Positions 24,917-33,910 of a stretch of DNA of 64,000 nt are shown piece by piece. A program made the position numbers and the translations under genes. The stretch covers positions 248,001-312,000 of the forward strand of contig NZ_AP024652.1 in assembly GCF_019977315.1 (NCBI RefSeq). Reading direction: 5' to 3'. The stretch's first letter is position 1; every line of letters starts with the position of its first letter. The notes under the pieces are model-generated. The model did not search any database and was not told where the DNA came from. It saw only the letters and a program-made list of their open reading frames with translations. Source of the DNA: Arthrobacter sp. StoSoilB22 (GTDB lineage: Bacteria; Actinomycetota; Actinomycetes; Actinomycetales; Micrococcaceae).

Positions 24917-26536
24917 ATGGATCATGTAACTTCGGTAAAGGGCGGCGGGGACGCCTCAGCCCTCGCAATGGCCGCTGAAAGCGATCCCCACATCATTTCC
25001 ATGGTGCGTCAGGGGGTTACGGAAGCCTTCGACGTCCTCTATGAGCGGCACCTGAAGATTGCCCAATATGTGGCTCGTGCCCAGACCGACAATCCCAGTG
25101 ACGCCGACGATGTTGTTGCTGAGTCATTTGCCACAGTCTTCCAGTTGCTGACCGAAGGCAAGGGGCCCAAGGAGTTCTTCCGTTCCTATCTCCTGACCGT
25201 GGTGCGCCGCACGGCTCACGACCGGAACCGCAGGGCCCGACGAATGCCGACTGCTGCCGACGACGCCGTCCTGGATTCCGCTGTATTGGACAGCGACCCC
25301 GTCCTCAACGACCTCGAGTCCAGCATCATGGCCAGGGCGTTCAAGTCCTTGCCCGAACGCTGGCAGGCCGTACTCTGGCACCTGGACATTGAAGGCCTGA
25401 AGCCGGCCGCGGCGGCTCCGCTGGTGGGGCTCACTCCCAATGGCGTCTCGTCGTTGGCCCTCCGGGCGAGGGAAGGACTGCGTCAGGCCTACCTCCAGCA
25501 GCACATCAGCCAGACGATGGATGACGGCTGCGAAGAGTACGCCAGCCAATTGGGAAAGTACGCCCGCAACGCCCTGAGACGCACCTCTGCGGAGAGAGTC
25601 AGGATTCACCTGGACGGCTGTGCCAAGTGCACTGCCCTGCTGATGGAACTTAACGACGTCCAAGGCGGCATGAGGGCCATCCTGTTCCCCTTGGTGACGG
25701 GCATCGCCTTCAGTCCGGCCGCGTATGCGTCGCTTGGATCAGCAGCCATAACCCCAGGGACCATCGCGGCGCGCAGCGTCAGCCACGTGTGGAAGATAGC
25801 GGCGGCGATCGTGGTGGGAGTACTGGCGCTGGTGGGAGTCCTCGGATGGTTGCTTCAACCCACTGCCGCCACCGAGTCCGATGCTGCTGGGGACGGTGGT
25901 GCGAAAGTCCCTCCGGTCCACGCGACGTCAGCTCCAGCCACAACACCCTCGCCAACTACAACGCCTTCGCCACCCCCAACGCCGGGGGTCGAGGCTACCG
26001 GGGTGTCACCGGGTCTTGCCCAGGTTCCCGCTGCAGAGACGCCCGTGGCCGCCGAGCCGAAACCCACCGCCGTCGAGACTCAGCCAGCGGAGGGGAAGCG
26101 CAGTGCCGTGGTGGTGGACTCCGGGACGGTGTCGTCGACGGCGGCGCCCGCGGCTTCCAGCCCTACGGCACCTGAAACGCAAACGGTCGATGCGACGTTC
26201 GCCTCAGCTGCCGGCTCCGGTTCCGGGGAACGGGAGCTCCGTGTGGAGTTCGCGGTGGACGGCGAGGGGTCGCCCACAACGGGAGAAGTGGTCTTTACCC
26301 TCCCGGACCAGGCGACTTTCGTGGCGGACAGGACTGCTGCTCCCACTGGGTGGACGTGCGCCGGAACGGCTTCCCAACCCCGTCAAGTCCGTTGCGTCAC
26401 GACCTCAATGGCCGCTCACGATCTTGCGTTCCGGCTTGGCGTCGCCCTGCCGGATGCTGCCCGCGGAGGGATGCTCAATTACCAGTTTGGCGGCCGAGGC
26501 ATTGCCAACAAGTCCTTCGCCAACGCCTATCACTAG
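24917..26536 (+). CDS. Sigma-70 family factor fused to zinc-finger anti-sigma-like, transmembrane and extracellular domains
   Basis: A 539-aa multidomain protein. Sigma region 2 spans about 27-103 and region 4 about 140-192 (LPERWQAVLWHLDIEGLKPAAAAPLVGLTPNGV). A zf-HC2-like segment follows, with Cys205 and H231-x3-C235-x2-C238, as in ZAS-type anti-sigma factors. One clear membrane helix lies at about 292-313, with a weaker hydrophobic stretch at 254-272. Residues 325-425 are a Pro/Thr/Ala-rich linker, and residues about 424-536 a secreted-type beta domain with two cysteines (GWTC, VRC). The sigma factor would be tethered at the membrane with its own sensor outside; release by proteolysis is inferred. 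A paralogue is at 40834. Confidence 0.85.
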   Translation: MDHVTSVKGGGDASALAMAAESDPHIISMVRQGVTEAFDVLYERHLKIAQYVARAQTDNPSDADDVVAESFATVFQLLTEGKGPKEFFRSYLLTVVRRTAHDRNRRARRMPTAADDAVLDSAVLDSDPVLNDLESSIMARAFKSLPERWQAVLWHLDIEGLKPAAAAPLVGLTPNGVSSLALRAREGLRQAYLQQHISQTMDDGCEEYASQLGKYARNALRRTSAERVRIHLDGCAKCTALLMELNDVQGGMRAILFPLVTGIAFSPAAYASLGSAAITPGTIAARSVSHVWKIAAAIVVGVLALVGVLGWLLQPTAATESDAAGDGGAKVPPVHATSAPATTPSPTTTPSPPPTPGVEATGVSPGLAQVPAAETPVAAEPKPTAVETQPAEGKRSAVVVDSGTVSSTAAPAASSPTAPETQTVDATFASAAGSGSGERELRVEFAVDGEGSPTTGEVVFTLPDQATFVADRTAAPTGWTCAGTASQPRQVRCVTTSMAAHDLAFRLGVALPDAARGGMLNYQFGGRGIANKSFANAYH

Positions 26537-26618
26537 GCAACTTGTGCCCACTGCTTGTGCTTGACGGCTTGTCCTTGGCGCGGCAAATGATGGATTCCCA
26601 AAAAGTTTTTCGGATTTC

Positions 26619-26631
26619 CGCGTCATGATTC
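26619..26631 (+). promoter_or_regulatory. Motif CGCGTCAyGATTC, copy 2
   Basis: CGCGTCATGATTC, 111 bases upstream of the surface-protein start, matching the minus-strand copy at 24823-24835 at 12 of 13 positions. The flanking bases (TTTC before, GG after) are also similar. Candidate promoter element of the fused sigma factor. Confidence 0.35.
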
Positions 26632-26741
26632 GGCCGCTGCCCTCACCTTAAGTTCGGGTCTCCTGTGTTTTCGGTGCCCCCGTTGGATGCATTGATTTTT
26701 CAACGACAAGAACATCTGGTTGAGCGCACTGAGGAAAACCC

Positions 26742-29699
26742 ATGAAGGACGTACGTCCACGCAAGCTTCTTGCGGGCATGATCGCTACGGCTTTGATGAC
26801 GGCCGTGATGTCGCTGGGGTTTGGTGGAGCCTCAGCGCAGCCTGCCTGGGCCACGGCACCTGGAACACCTGGCGTGGCCCAGGCAGGCACTACTGTCTAC
26901 GTTGAGGACTTCTCCAACGAGGACGCCACGGCCGGGGCCATCGGCATCCTGGACTATCAGGGCGGTCCAGCAGCAGCCCATGAAAGCTATGAAGCTGACA
27001 CGCCTTACACGCCGGCGGGCGGCGAATGCGACGGCTGGATTCTGAACTCCTTCACTCCGTTGCCCACGGCTGACTCCGGTTGCCTCAGGAACCAGCCGGC
27101 CGGTTGGGCGCAGGTCCAGCAGATGGCCGTAGAGCTCGGCTTGGCACAGGGGCAGAGCCCGGAGCAAGCTGCCGGAAATCAGGTGTTGTCCGAGTACACC
27201 AACAGTGCCGCCGGAAGCATCGCGGCCGGTGTGCAGTTCCGTACAGAGGGGAACGCTGTTCCGGCAATAGCGGGCCACTACTACGCTGTGTCCGCATACT
27301 TCGCCCAAGTGAACTGCCATGCAGCACACGCCAGCCAGACCTTCAGCCTCCTCGTCAATGGGACGCGGCAAGTCCTCAGCGCCGGGCTTGATCCGTGTGG
27401 CAGCAGCACCCAGGCCAGCGTTCACGTCACCAAACTGCAATCCGTTCCCTACCAAATCCCGGCTGGCACCATCAACCCCACCCTTGGTCTGGAACTCCGG
27501 AATGAGACCACTACCGGAGCCGGCAATGATGTGGCGTTCGACCTCCCGCAGATTGTGGACGTCACACCGCAGCTGGACAAAGCCTTCACTCCTTCCCTGG
27601 TGGGTCCTGGCGGTACGTCCCGAATGACCCTGACGGTCACCAACACCGATGAACTGGCAGCGAAGAATGACTGGTTCTTCACGGACACCCTCCCCACCGG
27701 AGTTGTGGTGGCCGCTACCCCCAACCTCGGCGGGACGTGTGAACAGTCGACAGGGACCAGCCCGATGCTGCGGACTGCGGCGGCCGGAAGTCCCTCGATT
27801 TCCGTGACCGGCGGTGATATGGCGCCGGGCATGTCGTCGTGCACCATCACGGTGGACGTCACCGCTGCTGTAGAGGGAACGTACGCTGACGGTCCTGCCT
27901 CTATGGCCACCAACCTGGTCCCGCCAGCGAACGCTGCCCTGACCGTGCGCGCCCCGCGCCTGGAAATGAGCACGGCTCTGAATGCGACACGCCTGCAGAA
28001 TTCGGACCAGTTCACCACTGAAATCCGGGCAGGCTCGGCCGATGGGCCGGTGGTGGGCAGTAGCGTGAACTCCACCACCACGGGGTCCGGTGCCACGGTC
28101 ACTGCGGGTTCCGGCACCACTGGCCAGTACGTTGCCGCAGCGGGCGCCACGTATTACCTCACTCAATCGGGCACAAACCTGTCCGGCTATGACAAGAACA
28201 TCACTTGTGCCGACGCCCACGGACTGCAGCCGGACCTACCCAACGGCGCGGCCTTCCCCGGTTGGCTTGCCATCGTTCCCGTCGCCGGTGCCGACATCAG
28301 CTGTGTGGTGACCGCCACGGCCGACTCGGCGCCGGACATGGAGGTCACTGTCCTGGCCGACGCTTCCGCCGTCCGGTCTCCTGCAGTTGTGGGGGACCGG
28401 ATCGGGTACTCGTTGACGGTAAGGAATACGGGAAACGTCACACTGACCGACGTAGTGATCAACGATTCGAAGCCTGTCCTTTCTGCCATGGCCTACAACT
28501 GGCCAGGCATTCCGGGGGAGCTTCTTCCCGGCCAGCTGCTGGTAGCGACCGCATCGTATGCCATTACCCAGGCCGACATCGACGCCGGCCACGTCGCCAA
28601 CAGTGCTTGGGCTACCGGGAACCCTCCCGCGGGTCCGCCTGTCACTCCACATACCGGCGTTGCAGACACTCCCTTGGTGATGGCGCCGGCCATGCAGTTC
28701 ACCGGGTCTTCAAGGAAACCCGATGCTGAGGTGTCGAAAGTGGGCGATGTCATCGCCTACACCTTCACCTCGACCAATAGCGGCAACGTCACGCTCAAGG
28801 ACGTGGAGATCGATGCTCCGCTGGTTGGCCTTTCCTCCTTGGACTACAACTGGCCGGGTACTCCGGGCGTGATTCTCCCCGGCCAATCCGTGACGGCCGC
28901 GGCAACGTATACGCTCACTCAGGCGGATATCGACGCCGGCCGCGTGGTCAGCAGCGCGTCCGCCACGGGTACTCCTCCCGTGGGCCCTTCCGTCACGCCG
29001 CCGCAGAGTGAAACAGGCACTACGCTGAACACCATCTCGACGTTGGAGTTCGGGATAACCGGGGACGCTTCCGCGCTGGGAGACCCGACGCGGGTGGGCG
29101 AGATGATCGTGTACAGGTTCACGCTGCACAACGCCGGGAGTGCGCCACTGACGGCTGTGGCAGTGGCCCATCAGAGGCAGGTTCTCACGGATCTGGACTA
29201 CGCCTGGCCCGGTGCCGCAGGAACCCTGTTACCCGGTGAAACTGTCACCGCTACGGCACGTTATGCGGTCACCCAGGCCGATACCGACTCCGGAAACGTC
29301 ACCTATTCGGCCACGGCAACTGGTACGCCTCCGCGGGAACTCCCGGTGATCACTCCACCAGCGAGGGTTACTGTGACTTTTCCTCCGGTCTCCCCGGATG
29401 GGGCGGCGCCCCCGGAGGGTACGTCTCCTGCGGCGGGTACCAATCCGGGATCGGGTAAGCATCCTCCATCGGGTACGCATCCTCCATCGGGTACGTTCGG
29501 GGCCGGGGATGACCCGGCGCCGGCAACCACTCCTGCGGGGGCCGCCAATGCCCCCGGGACTTCGGATGTCCCTGGCCAGCCTGAGGGATTCCTGGCCAGC
29601 ACCGGGGCTGTCCTCACGGTGCTACCCATCAGTCTGCTGGTTACCGGGTTGGGGCTTTTCATGCTCCTCAGTGGACGCCGCAAGCGCTCCAAGGCATAG
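26742..29699 (+). CDS. LAXTG-anchored surface protein with three DUF7507/DUF11-type repeats
   Basis: A 985-aa exported cell-wall protein. It has a signal peptide (residues 1 to about 37, ending near ASAQPAWA) and an N-terminal globular region (45-270). A DUF11-like domain (275-400) and a prealbumin/SpaA-like domain (405-528) follow. Three tandem ~115-aa repeats come next (531-646, 649-763, 766-880), each with the core DYNWPGTPG and ITQADIDAG. A Pro/Gly linker (885-948) leads to a sorting signal: LASTG at 951-955, a hydrophobic segment and the tail RRKRSKA. LAXTG motifs are used by class E sortases. GAGG precedes the start. It follows the membrane sigma-fusion gene on the same strand, which may control it. 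Confidence 0.88.
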   Translation: MKDVRPRKLLAGMIATALMTAVMSLGFGGASAQPAWATAPGTPGVAQAGTTVYVEDFSNEDATAGAIGILDYQGGPAAAHESYEADTPYTPAGGECDGWILNSFTPLPTADSGCLRNQPAGWAQVQQMAVELGLAQGQSPEQAAGNQVLSEYTNSAAGSIAAGVQFRTEGNAVPAIAGHYYAVSAYFAQVNCHAAHASQTFSLLVNGTRQVLSAGLDPCGSSTQASVHVTKLQSVPYQIPAGTINPTLGLELRNETTTGAGNDVAFDLPQIVDVTPQLDKAFTPSLVGPGGTSRMTLTVTNTDELAAKNDWFFTDTLPTGVVVAATPNLGGTCEQSTGTSPMLRTAAAGSPSISVTGGDMAPGMSSCTITVDVTAAVEGTYADGPASMATNLVPPANAALTVRAPRLEMSTALNATRLQNSDQFTTEIRAGSADGPVVGSSVNSTTTGSGATVTAGSGTTGQYVAAAGATYYLTQSGTNLSGYDKNITCADAHGLQPDLPNGAAFPGWLAIVPVAGADISCVVTATADSAPDMEVTVLADASAVRSPAVVGDRIGYSLTVRNTGNVTLTDVVINDSKPVLSAMAYNWPGIPGELLPGQLLVATASYAITQADIDAGHVANSAWATGNPPAGPPVTPHTGVADTPLVMAPAMQFTGSSRKPDAEVSKVGDVIAYTFTSTNSGNVTLKDVEIDAPLVGLSSLDYNWPGTPGVILPGQSVTAAATYTLTQADIDAGRVVSSASATGTPPVGPSVTPPQSETGTTLNTISTLEFGITGDASALGDPTRVGEMIVYRFTLHNAGSAPLTAVAVAHQRQVLTDLDYAWPGAAGTLLPGETVTATARYAVTQADTDSGNVTYSATATGTPPRELPVITPPARVTVTFPPVSPDGAAPPEGTSPAAGTNPGSGKHPPSGTHPPSGTFGAGDDPAPATTPAGAANAPGTSDVPGQPEGFLASTGAVLTVLPISLLVTGLGLFMLLSGRRKRSKA

Positions 29700-29718
29700 G
29701 GCATAGGGCATAAAGTGC

Positions 29719-29748
29719 GCGGCGGCCGGGACCCATCCCCGGTGCCGC
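29719..29748. terminator. GC-rich hairpin between convergent genes
   Basis: GCGGC...GCCGC (29719-29723 with 29744-29748) encloses a second CCGG pairing and a small bulge. It lies between the surface-protein stop and the convergent membrane-protein gene. There is no strong T-run, so it is only a candidate bidirectional terminator. Confidence 0.35.
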
Positions 29749-29760
29749 ATGCTGTGTCGG

Positions 29761-30132
29761 TTATACCGAGTTTGTTGGTGAGGGTCTCTTACGTTGCCAC
29801 TGCACTGCGTGCCAGAAGAGCAGGGCGGCGGCCAGCAGCAGGCCGCCCAGGAGTACGTACGGGGTGTAGGACATCAGCATGAAGCTGAGCTGCGCCGATG
29901 TGTTGAACTGTGTTGGTCCTGCCATCGCTGCCGCTGCTTCGGTCAAGGCCCAGAACCCGAAGCCCAACAGCCCTGCATCCAGCACCCACAGCGCAATGAT
30001 GAAGGGGTTGGGCGAAGCGCGTTTATGCGCGGGGTCTGCGGGTTCGGGCGCGTCAGGGCTGACGGCGGGCATGGCGTTGCCGTGCTCGTCGATTTCGCGG
30101 AAACCGATGCGTTCGTGAACGTGGTCTTGCAT
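29761..30132 (-). CDS. Small two-helix membrane protein
   Basis: A 123-aa protein with a hydrophilic, acidic N-terminus (about 45 residues) and two membrane helices (about 46-68 and 85-108), followed by a short basic tail. I do not recognise the family; it resembles small actinobacterial membrane proteins of unknown function. The ATG at 30132 is chosen because GGGGGA lies just upstream; an in-frame TTG at 30144 has no ribosome site. Confidence 0.65.
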   Translation of the reverse strand: MQDHVHERIGFREIDEHGNAMPAVSPDAPEPADPAHKRASPNPFIIALWVLDAGLLGFGFWALTEAAAAMAGPTQFNTSAQLSFMLMSYTPYVLLGGLLLAAALLFWHAVQWQRKRPSPTNSV

Positions 30133-30366
30133 GAGGTCCCCCAACCGCTTGTTGCCGATAGTCCTTGCACTCTACTCCCTGCCCGATGCGAGCCGCAGGT
30201 GGCAGCTGCTGGTGGCTGTGGACGTTTCGGGTGGCCGAAAAGCGAGCCACATTTTGCACCCAATGTCGCTGGATGGAAAGTCAATGACGCGGTCCCGGGC
30301 GGGAAAAACGCGAGAAACCGCCTTCTAGGCGAAATAGGTCACAAAAGTTTGACGGAAAGGCTTACC

Positions 30367-30385
30367 TAAGTAAGGCTTACCTTGC
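30367..30385 (+). promoter_or_regulatory. Iron box (DtxR/DmdR/IdeR-type operator) before desABCD
   Basis: TAAGTAAGGCTTACCTTGC is a 19-bp imperfect palindrome close to the TTAGGTTAGSCTAACCTWA iron-box consensus. AAGGCTTACCT also occurs directly upstream (about 30357-30367), giving two overlapping boxes in tandem. They lie 36-64 bases before the desA start. Repression by an iron-loaded DtxR-family protein is the expected control. Confidence 0.75.
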
Positions 30386-30420
30386 TAACAAGCGCCCCAA
30401 CGCAATGGAAGGAAGCTGAC

Positions 30421-31983
30421 GTGACGTCACCTAGTGTCGAAGAGCGGATCGCTCAGGAGCAGGATTTTGGCTCCAAAGTGGAACTGGCCCTCGCTGCCAC
30501 AAACCAGCTGTTCAACGCACGAAATTCACCCAGTTACGTCGCTCAGGTCCTCCAAGGGGTCAATGCGGTCTCCACCAAGGTCCAGCGGACCTCCCAGCCG
30601 TTTACCGGCGTCGGGCATGCAGAACTGAAAGCCAAAGTTGGTGCCGTGGACCTGGAGCGACCGCTGCCGGACACGGCCGCTGCCCTGGAAGAGCTGGACG
30701 ATCTCTACCTCAAGGACGCCATCTACTTCCACGATTCCCGCTACGCCGCACACCTGAACTGCCCGGTGGTCATCCCCGCGCTGGTAGGTGAAGCCGTGCT
30801 CTCGGCCGTGAACTCGTCCATGGACACCTGGGATCAGAGCGCGGGTGCAACCATGATCGAGCGCCGCCTCATCGATTGGACCGCGGAGCGCATTGGTTTC
30901 GATGCCGACGCTGATGGCGTGTTCACCTCCGGCGGCAGCCAGTCCAACTTCCAAGCGCTGCTGATTGCCCGCAACCACGCGGTCGCCAAGCTGCGGGCGA
31001 CGAACGGGGACGCCCGCCTGCCGCACCTGCTGGACCGGCTCCGGATTTTCACGTCCGCGGACAGCCACTTCAGCATCCAGAAGTCCGCGTCCATGTTGGG
31101 CCTCGGCTTCGACGCCGTGATTGCCGTGCCCACCACCGAAGACCACCGCATGGACCCCGCTGCACTCGCGGCTGCTTTGGCAGAAGCGCACGACGCCGGT
31201 CTGGTGCCGATGGCGGTTGTGGCCACTGCCGGGACCACGGACTTCGGTTCGGTTGACCCGCTCTCCGAGCTGGCGGCACTGGTCCGTGCCTACGATTCCT
31301 GGCTCCACGTGGACGGCGCATATGGTGGCGGCCTCATCGTGTCCGGCCGTCACCGGCACCTCCTGAAGGGGATTCACCTGGCGGATTCTGTCACCGTGGA
31401 CTTCCACAAGACTTTCTTCCAGCCGGTCAGCTCCAGCGCAGTCCTGGTCCGTAACGGCTCCATGATGGGCCATGTCACGTACTACGCGGACTATCTGAAC
31501 CCGGAAAGCGCTGCGAAGGCCGAGATTCCCAATCAGGTGGACAAGAGCATTCAGACCACCCGCCGCTTCGATGCCCTGAAGCTGTGGTTGACCTTGCGGA
31601 TCATGGGTGCGGATGCAATCGGGGCGCTCTTCGACGAAGCTATCGACCTCGCCGCCCGGGTAGGGACCTTGCTGGCTGAGGACGCCGAGTTTGAGCTCGC
31701 CGCCGCACCGCAGTTGAGCACTTTGGTATTCCGCTACCGCCCGATGGTGGACGGTGCAGCCCTCGACGACGACGCTGCAGACGCCCTCAATCCCGCCATC
31801 CGCGCAGCGATCTTCGCTTCAGGCGAGGCCGTGGTTGCCGGCACTAAGGTGGCTGGCCGCCACTACCTCAAGTTCACCCTCCTCAACGCCGAGGCGAGCT
31901 TGAGGGACATCCAGGAAATCATCGAACTTATCCGCCGGACGGGCAGCGAGCTGCTGGCGAACACCACGGAGGCTGCAGCGTGA
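30421..31983 (+). CDS. desA: PLP-dependent lysine/diamine decarboxylase, siderophore biosynthesis
   Basis: A 520-aa group II PLP decarboxylase. The cofactor lysine is Lys330 in VDFHKTFFQP, preceded by HVDGAYGGG. In desferrioxamine-type pathways DesA converts lysine to cadaverine. The GTG at 30421 is chosen because AAGGAAG is just upstream; an earlier in-frame TTG falls within the iron box. It overlaps desB by 4 nt (GTGA). The intact four-gene order DesA-DesB-DesC-DesD supports the role strongly. Confidence 0.9.
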   Translation: MTSPSVEERIAQEQDFGSKVELALAATNQLFNARNSPSYVAQVLQGVNAVSTKVQRTSQPFTGVGHAELKAKVGAVDLERPLPDTAAALEELDDLYLKDAIYFHDSRYAAHLNCPVVIPALVGEAVLSAVNSSMDTWDQSAGATMIERRLIDWTAERIGFDADADGVFTSGGSQSNFQALLIARNHAVAKLRATNGDARLPHLLDRLRIFTSADSHFSIQKSASMLGLGFDAVIAVPTTEDHRMDPAALAAALAEAHDAGLVPMAVVATAGTTDFGSVDPLSELAALVRAYDSWLHVDGAYGGGLIVSGRHRHLLKGIHLADSVTVDFHKTFFQPVSSSAVLVRNGSMMGHVTYYADYLNPESAAKAEIPNQVDKSIQTTRRFDALKLWLTLRIMGADAIGALFDEAIDLAARVGTLLAEDAEFELAAAPQLSTLVFRYRPMVDGAALDDDAADALNPAIRAAIFASGEAVVAGTKVAGRHYLKFTLLNAEASLRDIQEIIELIRRTGSELLANTTEAAA

Positions 31984-33323
31984 GCACCCAAGACAACGGC
32001 AAGATCTACGACGTCGCAGGGATCGGCGTCGGGCCTTTCAACCTGGGCCTGGCCGCGCTGAGCGAGCCTGTGGAGAACCTCGACTGCGTGTTCCTGGACC
32101 GCCGTGAGTCCTTCGACTGGCACCCTGGCATGATGCTGGAGCCGGCGCACCTGCAGGTTCCGTTCATGGCGGACCTCGTGACGCTCGCCGATCCGACGTC
32201 GCCGTTCTCCTTCTTGAACTTCCTGAAGCAGACCGGCCGGCTGTACCGCTTCTATATCCGGGAGAACTTCTACCCGCTGCGTGCCGAGTACAACCAGTAC
32301 TGCCAGTGGGTGGCCGGGCAGCTTGAGTCTGTTCGTTTTAGCACGGATGTGCTGGATGTGACGTACGACGACGGCGTGTACCGGCTTTCGGTGCAAGGCC
32401 CGGAGGGGGCCGAGGTGCTTCGCGCCCGCAAGCTGGTCCTGGGCACCGGCACCTCGCCCTATGTTCCGGATTCCTGTGCAGGGATAGTGGACGCCGGAGG
32501 ACTTGTCCTCCACAACGCCGATTACCTGTCGAGGAAGAGTGAGCTGCAGTCCAAGCGCAGCATCACCATAGTGGGCAGCGGCCAGAGTGCTGCGGAGCTG
32601 TACTACGAGTTGCTTCAGGAAATCGATGTGTACGGCTACCAGCTCAACTGGGTAACCCGTTCAGGCCGTTTCTTCCCGTTGGAGTACACCAAGCTCACCC
32701 TGGAGATGACCTCGCCGGAGTACGTTGACTACTTCCACTCGCTCCCGGGGGAGCAGCGCGATTCCCTGATCAAGAGCCAGAAGAACCTCTACAAGGGCAT
32801 CAACTCGGACCTGATCGACGACATCTACGATCTCCTGTACACCAAGAGCCTCTCCGGAATGGTGGACACGCAGCTGCACACGCACTCGTCGCTCACCGCC
32901 GCGGAGTGGGACGCTGCCACGGGCACCCACACGCTCCAGCTGCACCACGAGGAGCACGGGAAGAGCTACAGCCTGGAGTCCGAAGCCGTGGTCCTCGCCA
33001 CCGGGTACAGCTACAAGGAGCCCGCCTTCCTGGCCGGTATCCAGGACCGGATCCGCCGCGACTCCAAGGGCCGTTTCGACGTCGATCGGAACTACGGCAC
33101 CGGTGTGGAGGCTGGCGAAATCTTCGTCCAGAACGCCGAGCTGCACACCCACGGCTTCGTCACCCCGGACCTCGGCATGGCTGCTTACCGCAACTCCTGC
33201 ATCCTGCGCGAAATCACCGGCCGCGAGGTGTATCCGATCGAGCGAAGCATCGCGTTCCAGCAGTTCGGCGCGCCTGCTGCCGTGCCTGCCAGCGTAGCTG
33301 AGACAGCGGGGGCAACAGTATGA
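31980..33323 (+). CDS. desB: Lysine/ornithine N-monooxygenase family, cadaverine N-hydroxylase
   Basis: A 447-aa flavin N-hydroxylating monooxygenase (K_oxygenase family): FAD motif GIGVGPFNLGLAAL near the N-terminus, NADPH motif VGSGQSAAELY near residue 200, and the C-terminal LATGYSY segment. It would hydroxylate the amine made by DesA. The GTG start lies in the GTGA overlap with desA and has GGAGG seven bases upstream. Its stop overlaps desC by 4 nt. Confidence 0.92.
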   Translation: MSTQDNGKIYDVAGIGVGPFNLGLAALSEPVENLDCVFLDRRESFDWHPGMMLEPAHLQVPFMADLVTLADPTSPFSFLNFLKQTGRLYRFYIRENFYPLRAEYNQYCQWVAGQLESVRFSTDVLDVTYDDGVYRLSVQGPEGAEVLRARKLVLGTGTSPYVPDSCAGIVDAGGLVLHNADYLSRKSELQSKRSITIVGSGQSAAELYYELLQEIDVYGYQLNWVTRSGRFFPLEYTKLTLEMTSPEYVDYFHSLPGEQRDSLIKSQKNLYKGINSDLIDDIYDLLYTKSLSGMVDTQLHTHSSLTAAEWDAATGTHTLQLHHEEHGKSYSLESEAVVLATGYSYKEPAFLAGIQDRIRRDSKGRFDVDRNYGTGVEAGEIFVQNAELHTHGFVTPDLGMAAYRNSCILREITGREVYPIERSIAFQQFGAPAAVPASVAETAGATV

Positions 33324-33910
33324 GCTTCACCTTCCGGCCCATCGATCCCGTAGCGGACGCACCTGTCCTCCACAGCTGGGTGAGTCAGGCATACGCGCGA
33401 TTCTGGGGCATGGTTTCGGCCACCGAGCAGGATGTTGTGGAGGAGTACTCCAAGATTGCCGAATCGGGCCATCACCAAGCCTTTTTGGGGCTCGACGACG
33501 GCGTCCCCGCCTTCCTCATGGAGCGGTACCGGCCGGAGTCCTCGCCGCTGGCAGACGTCTACGAGGTCCAACCCGGTGATGTTGGCATGCACCTTCTGGT
33601 GTCACCGCCCGCAGGCGATCCCCAGCCTGGTTTTACCACCGGCGTCATGCAGTCCGTGATGGCGGAACTGTTCGCCGACCCGGTGACCCGGCGGGTCGTC
33701 GTCGAGCCTGACGCCCGCAACCACAAAATCCATGTCCTGAACGAGAAGGTCGGTTTCCGGCCGCACGGCGTGGTGACCCTTCCCGCCGTCGACCCCGCCG
33801 AAGACCATAAGCAAGGGCTGCTGAGCTTCTGCACCCGTGAGGATTTTCTCGCTACCCTGACCCCGATTCTGGCCGCGCCTGCCGCGGCGACCAGAGGAGA
33901 ATTCCTGTGA
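33320..33910 (+). CDS. desC: GNAT-type siderophore acyltransferase
   Basis: A 196-aa acyltransferase of the AlcB/IucB/DesC type (MbtK/IucB-like). Signatures are HSWVSQAYARFWGM near the N-terminus and RRVVVEPDARNHKIHVLNEK, GFRPHG in the acyl-CoA half. It would attach acetyl, succinyl or another acyl group to the hydroxylamine, giving the hydroxamate. Coupled at both ends by 4-nt overlaps. Confidence 0.9.
   Translation: MSFTFRPIDPVADAPVLHSWVSQAYARFWGMVSATEQDVVEEYSKIAESGHHQAFLGLDDGVPAFLMERYRPESSPLADVYEVQPGDVGMHLLVSPPAGDPQPGFTTGVMQSVMAELFADPVTRRVVVEPDARNHKIHVLNEKVGFRPHGVVTLPAVDPAEDHKQGLLSFCTREDFLATLTPILAAPAAATRGEFL

Noticed and set aside
29446..29495. Short tandem repeats in the surface-protein gene as a CRISPR or minisatellite
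   Set aside because: Only two to three ~18-bp units (CATCCTCCATCGGGTACG) within a Pro/Gly linker; ordinary repeat in a cell-wall spacer.
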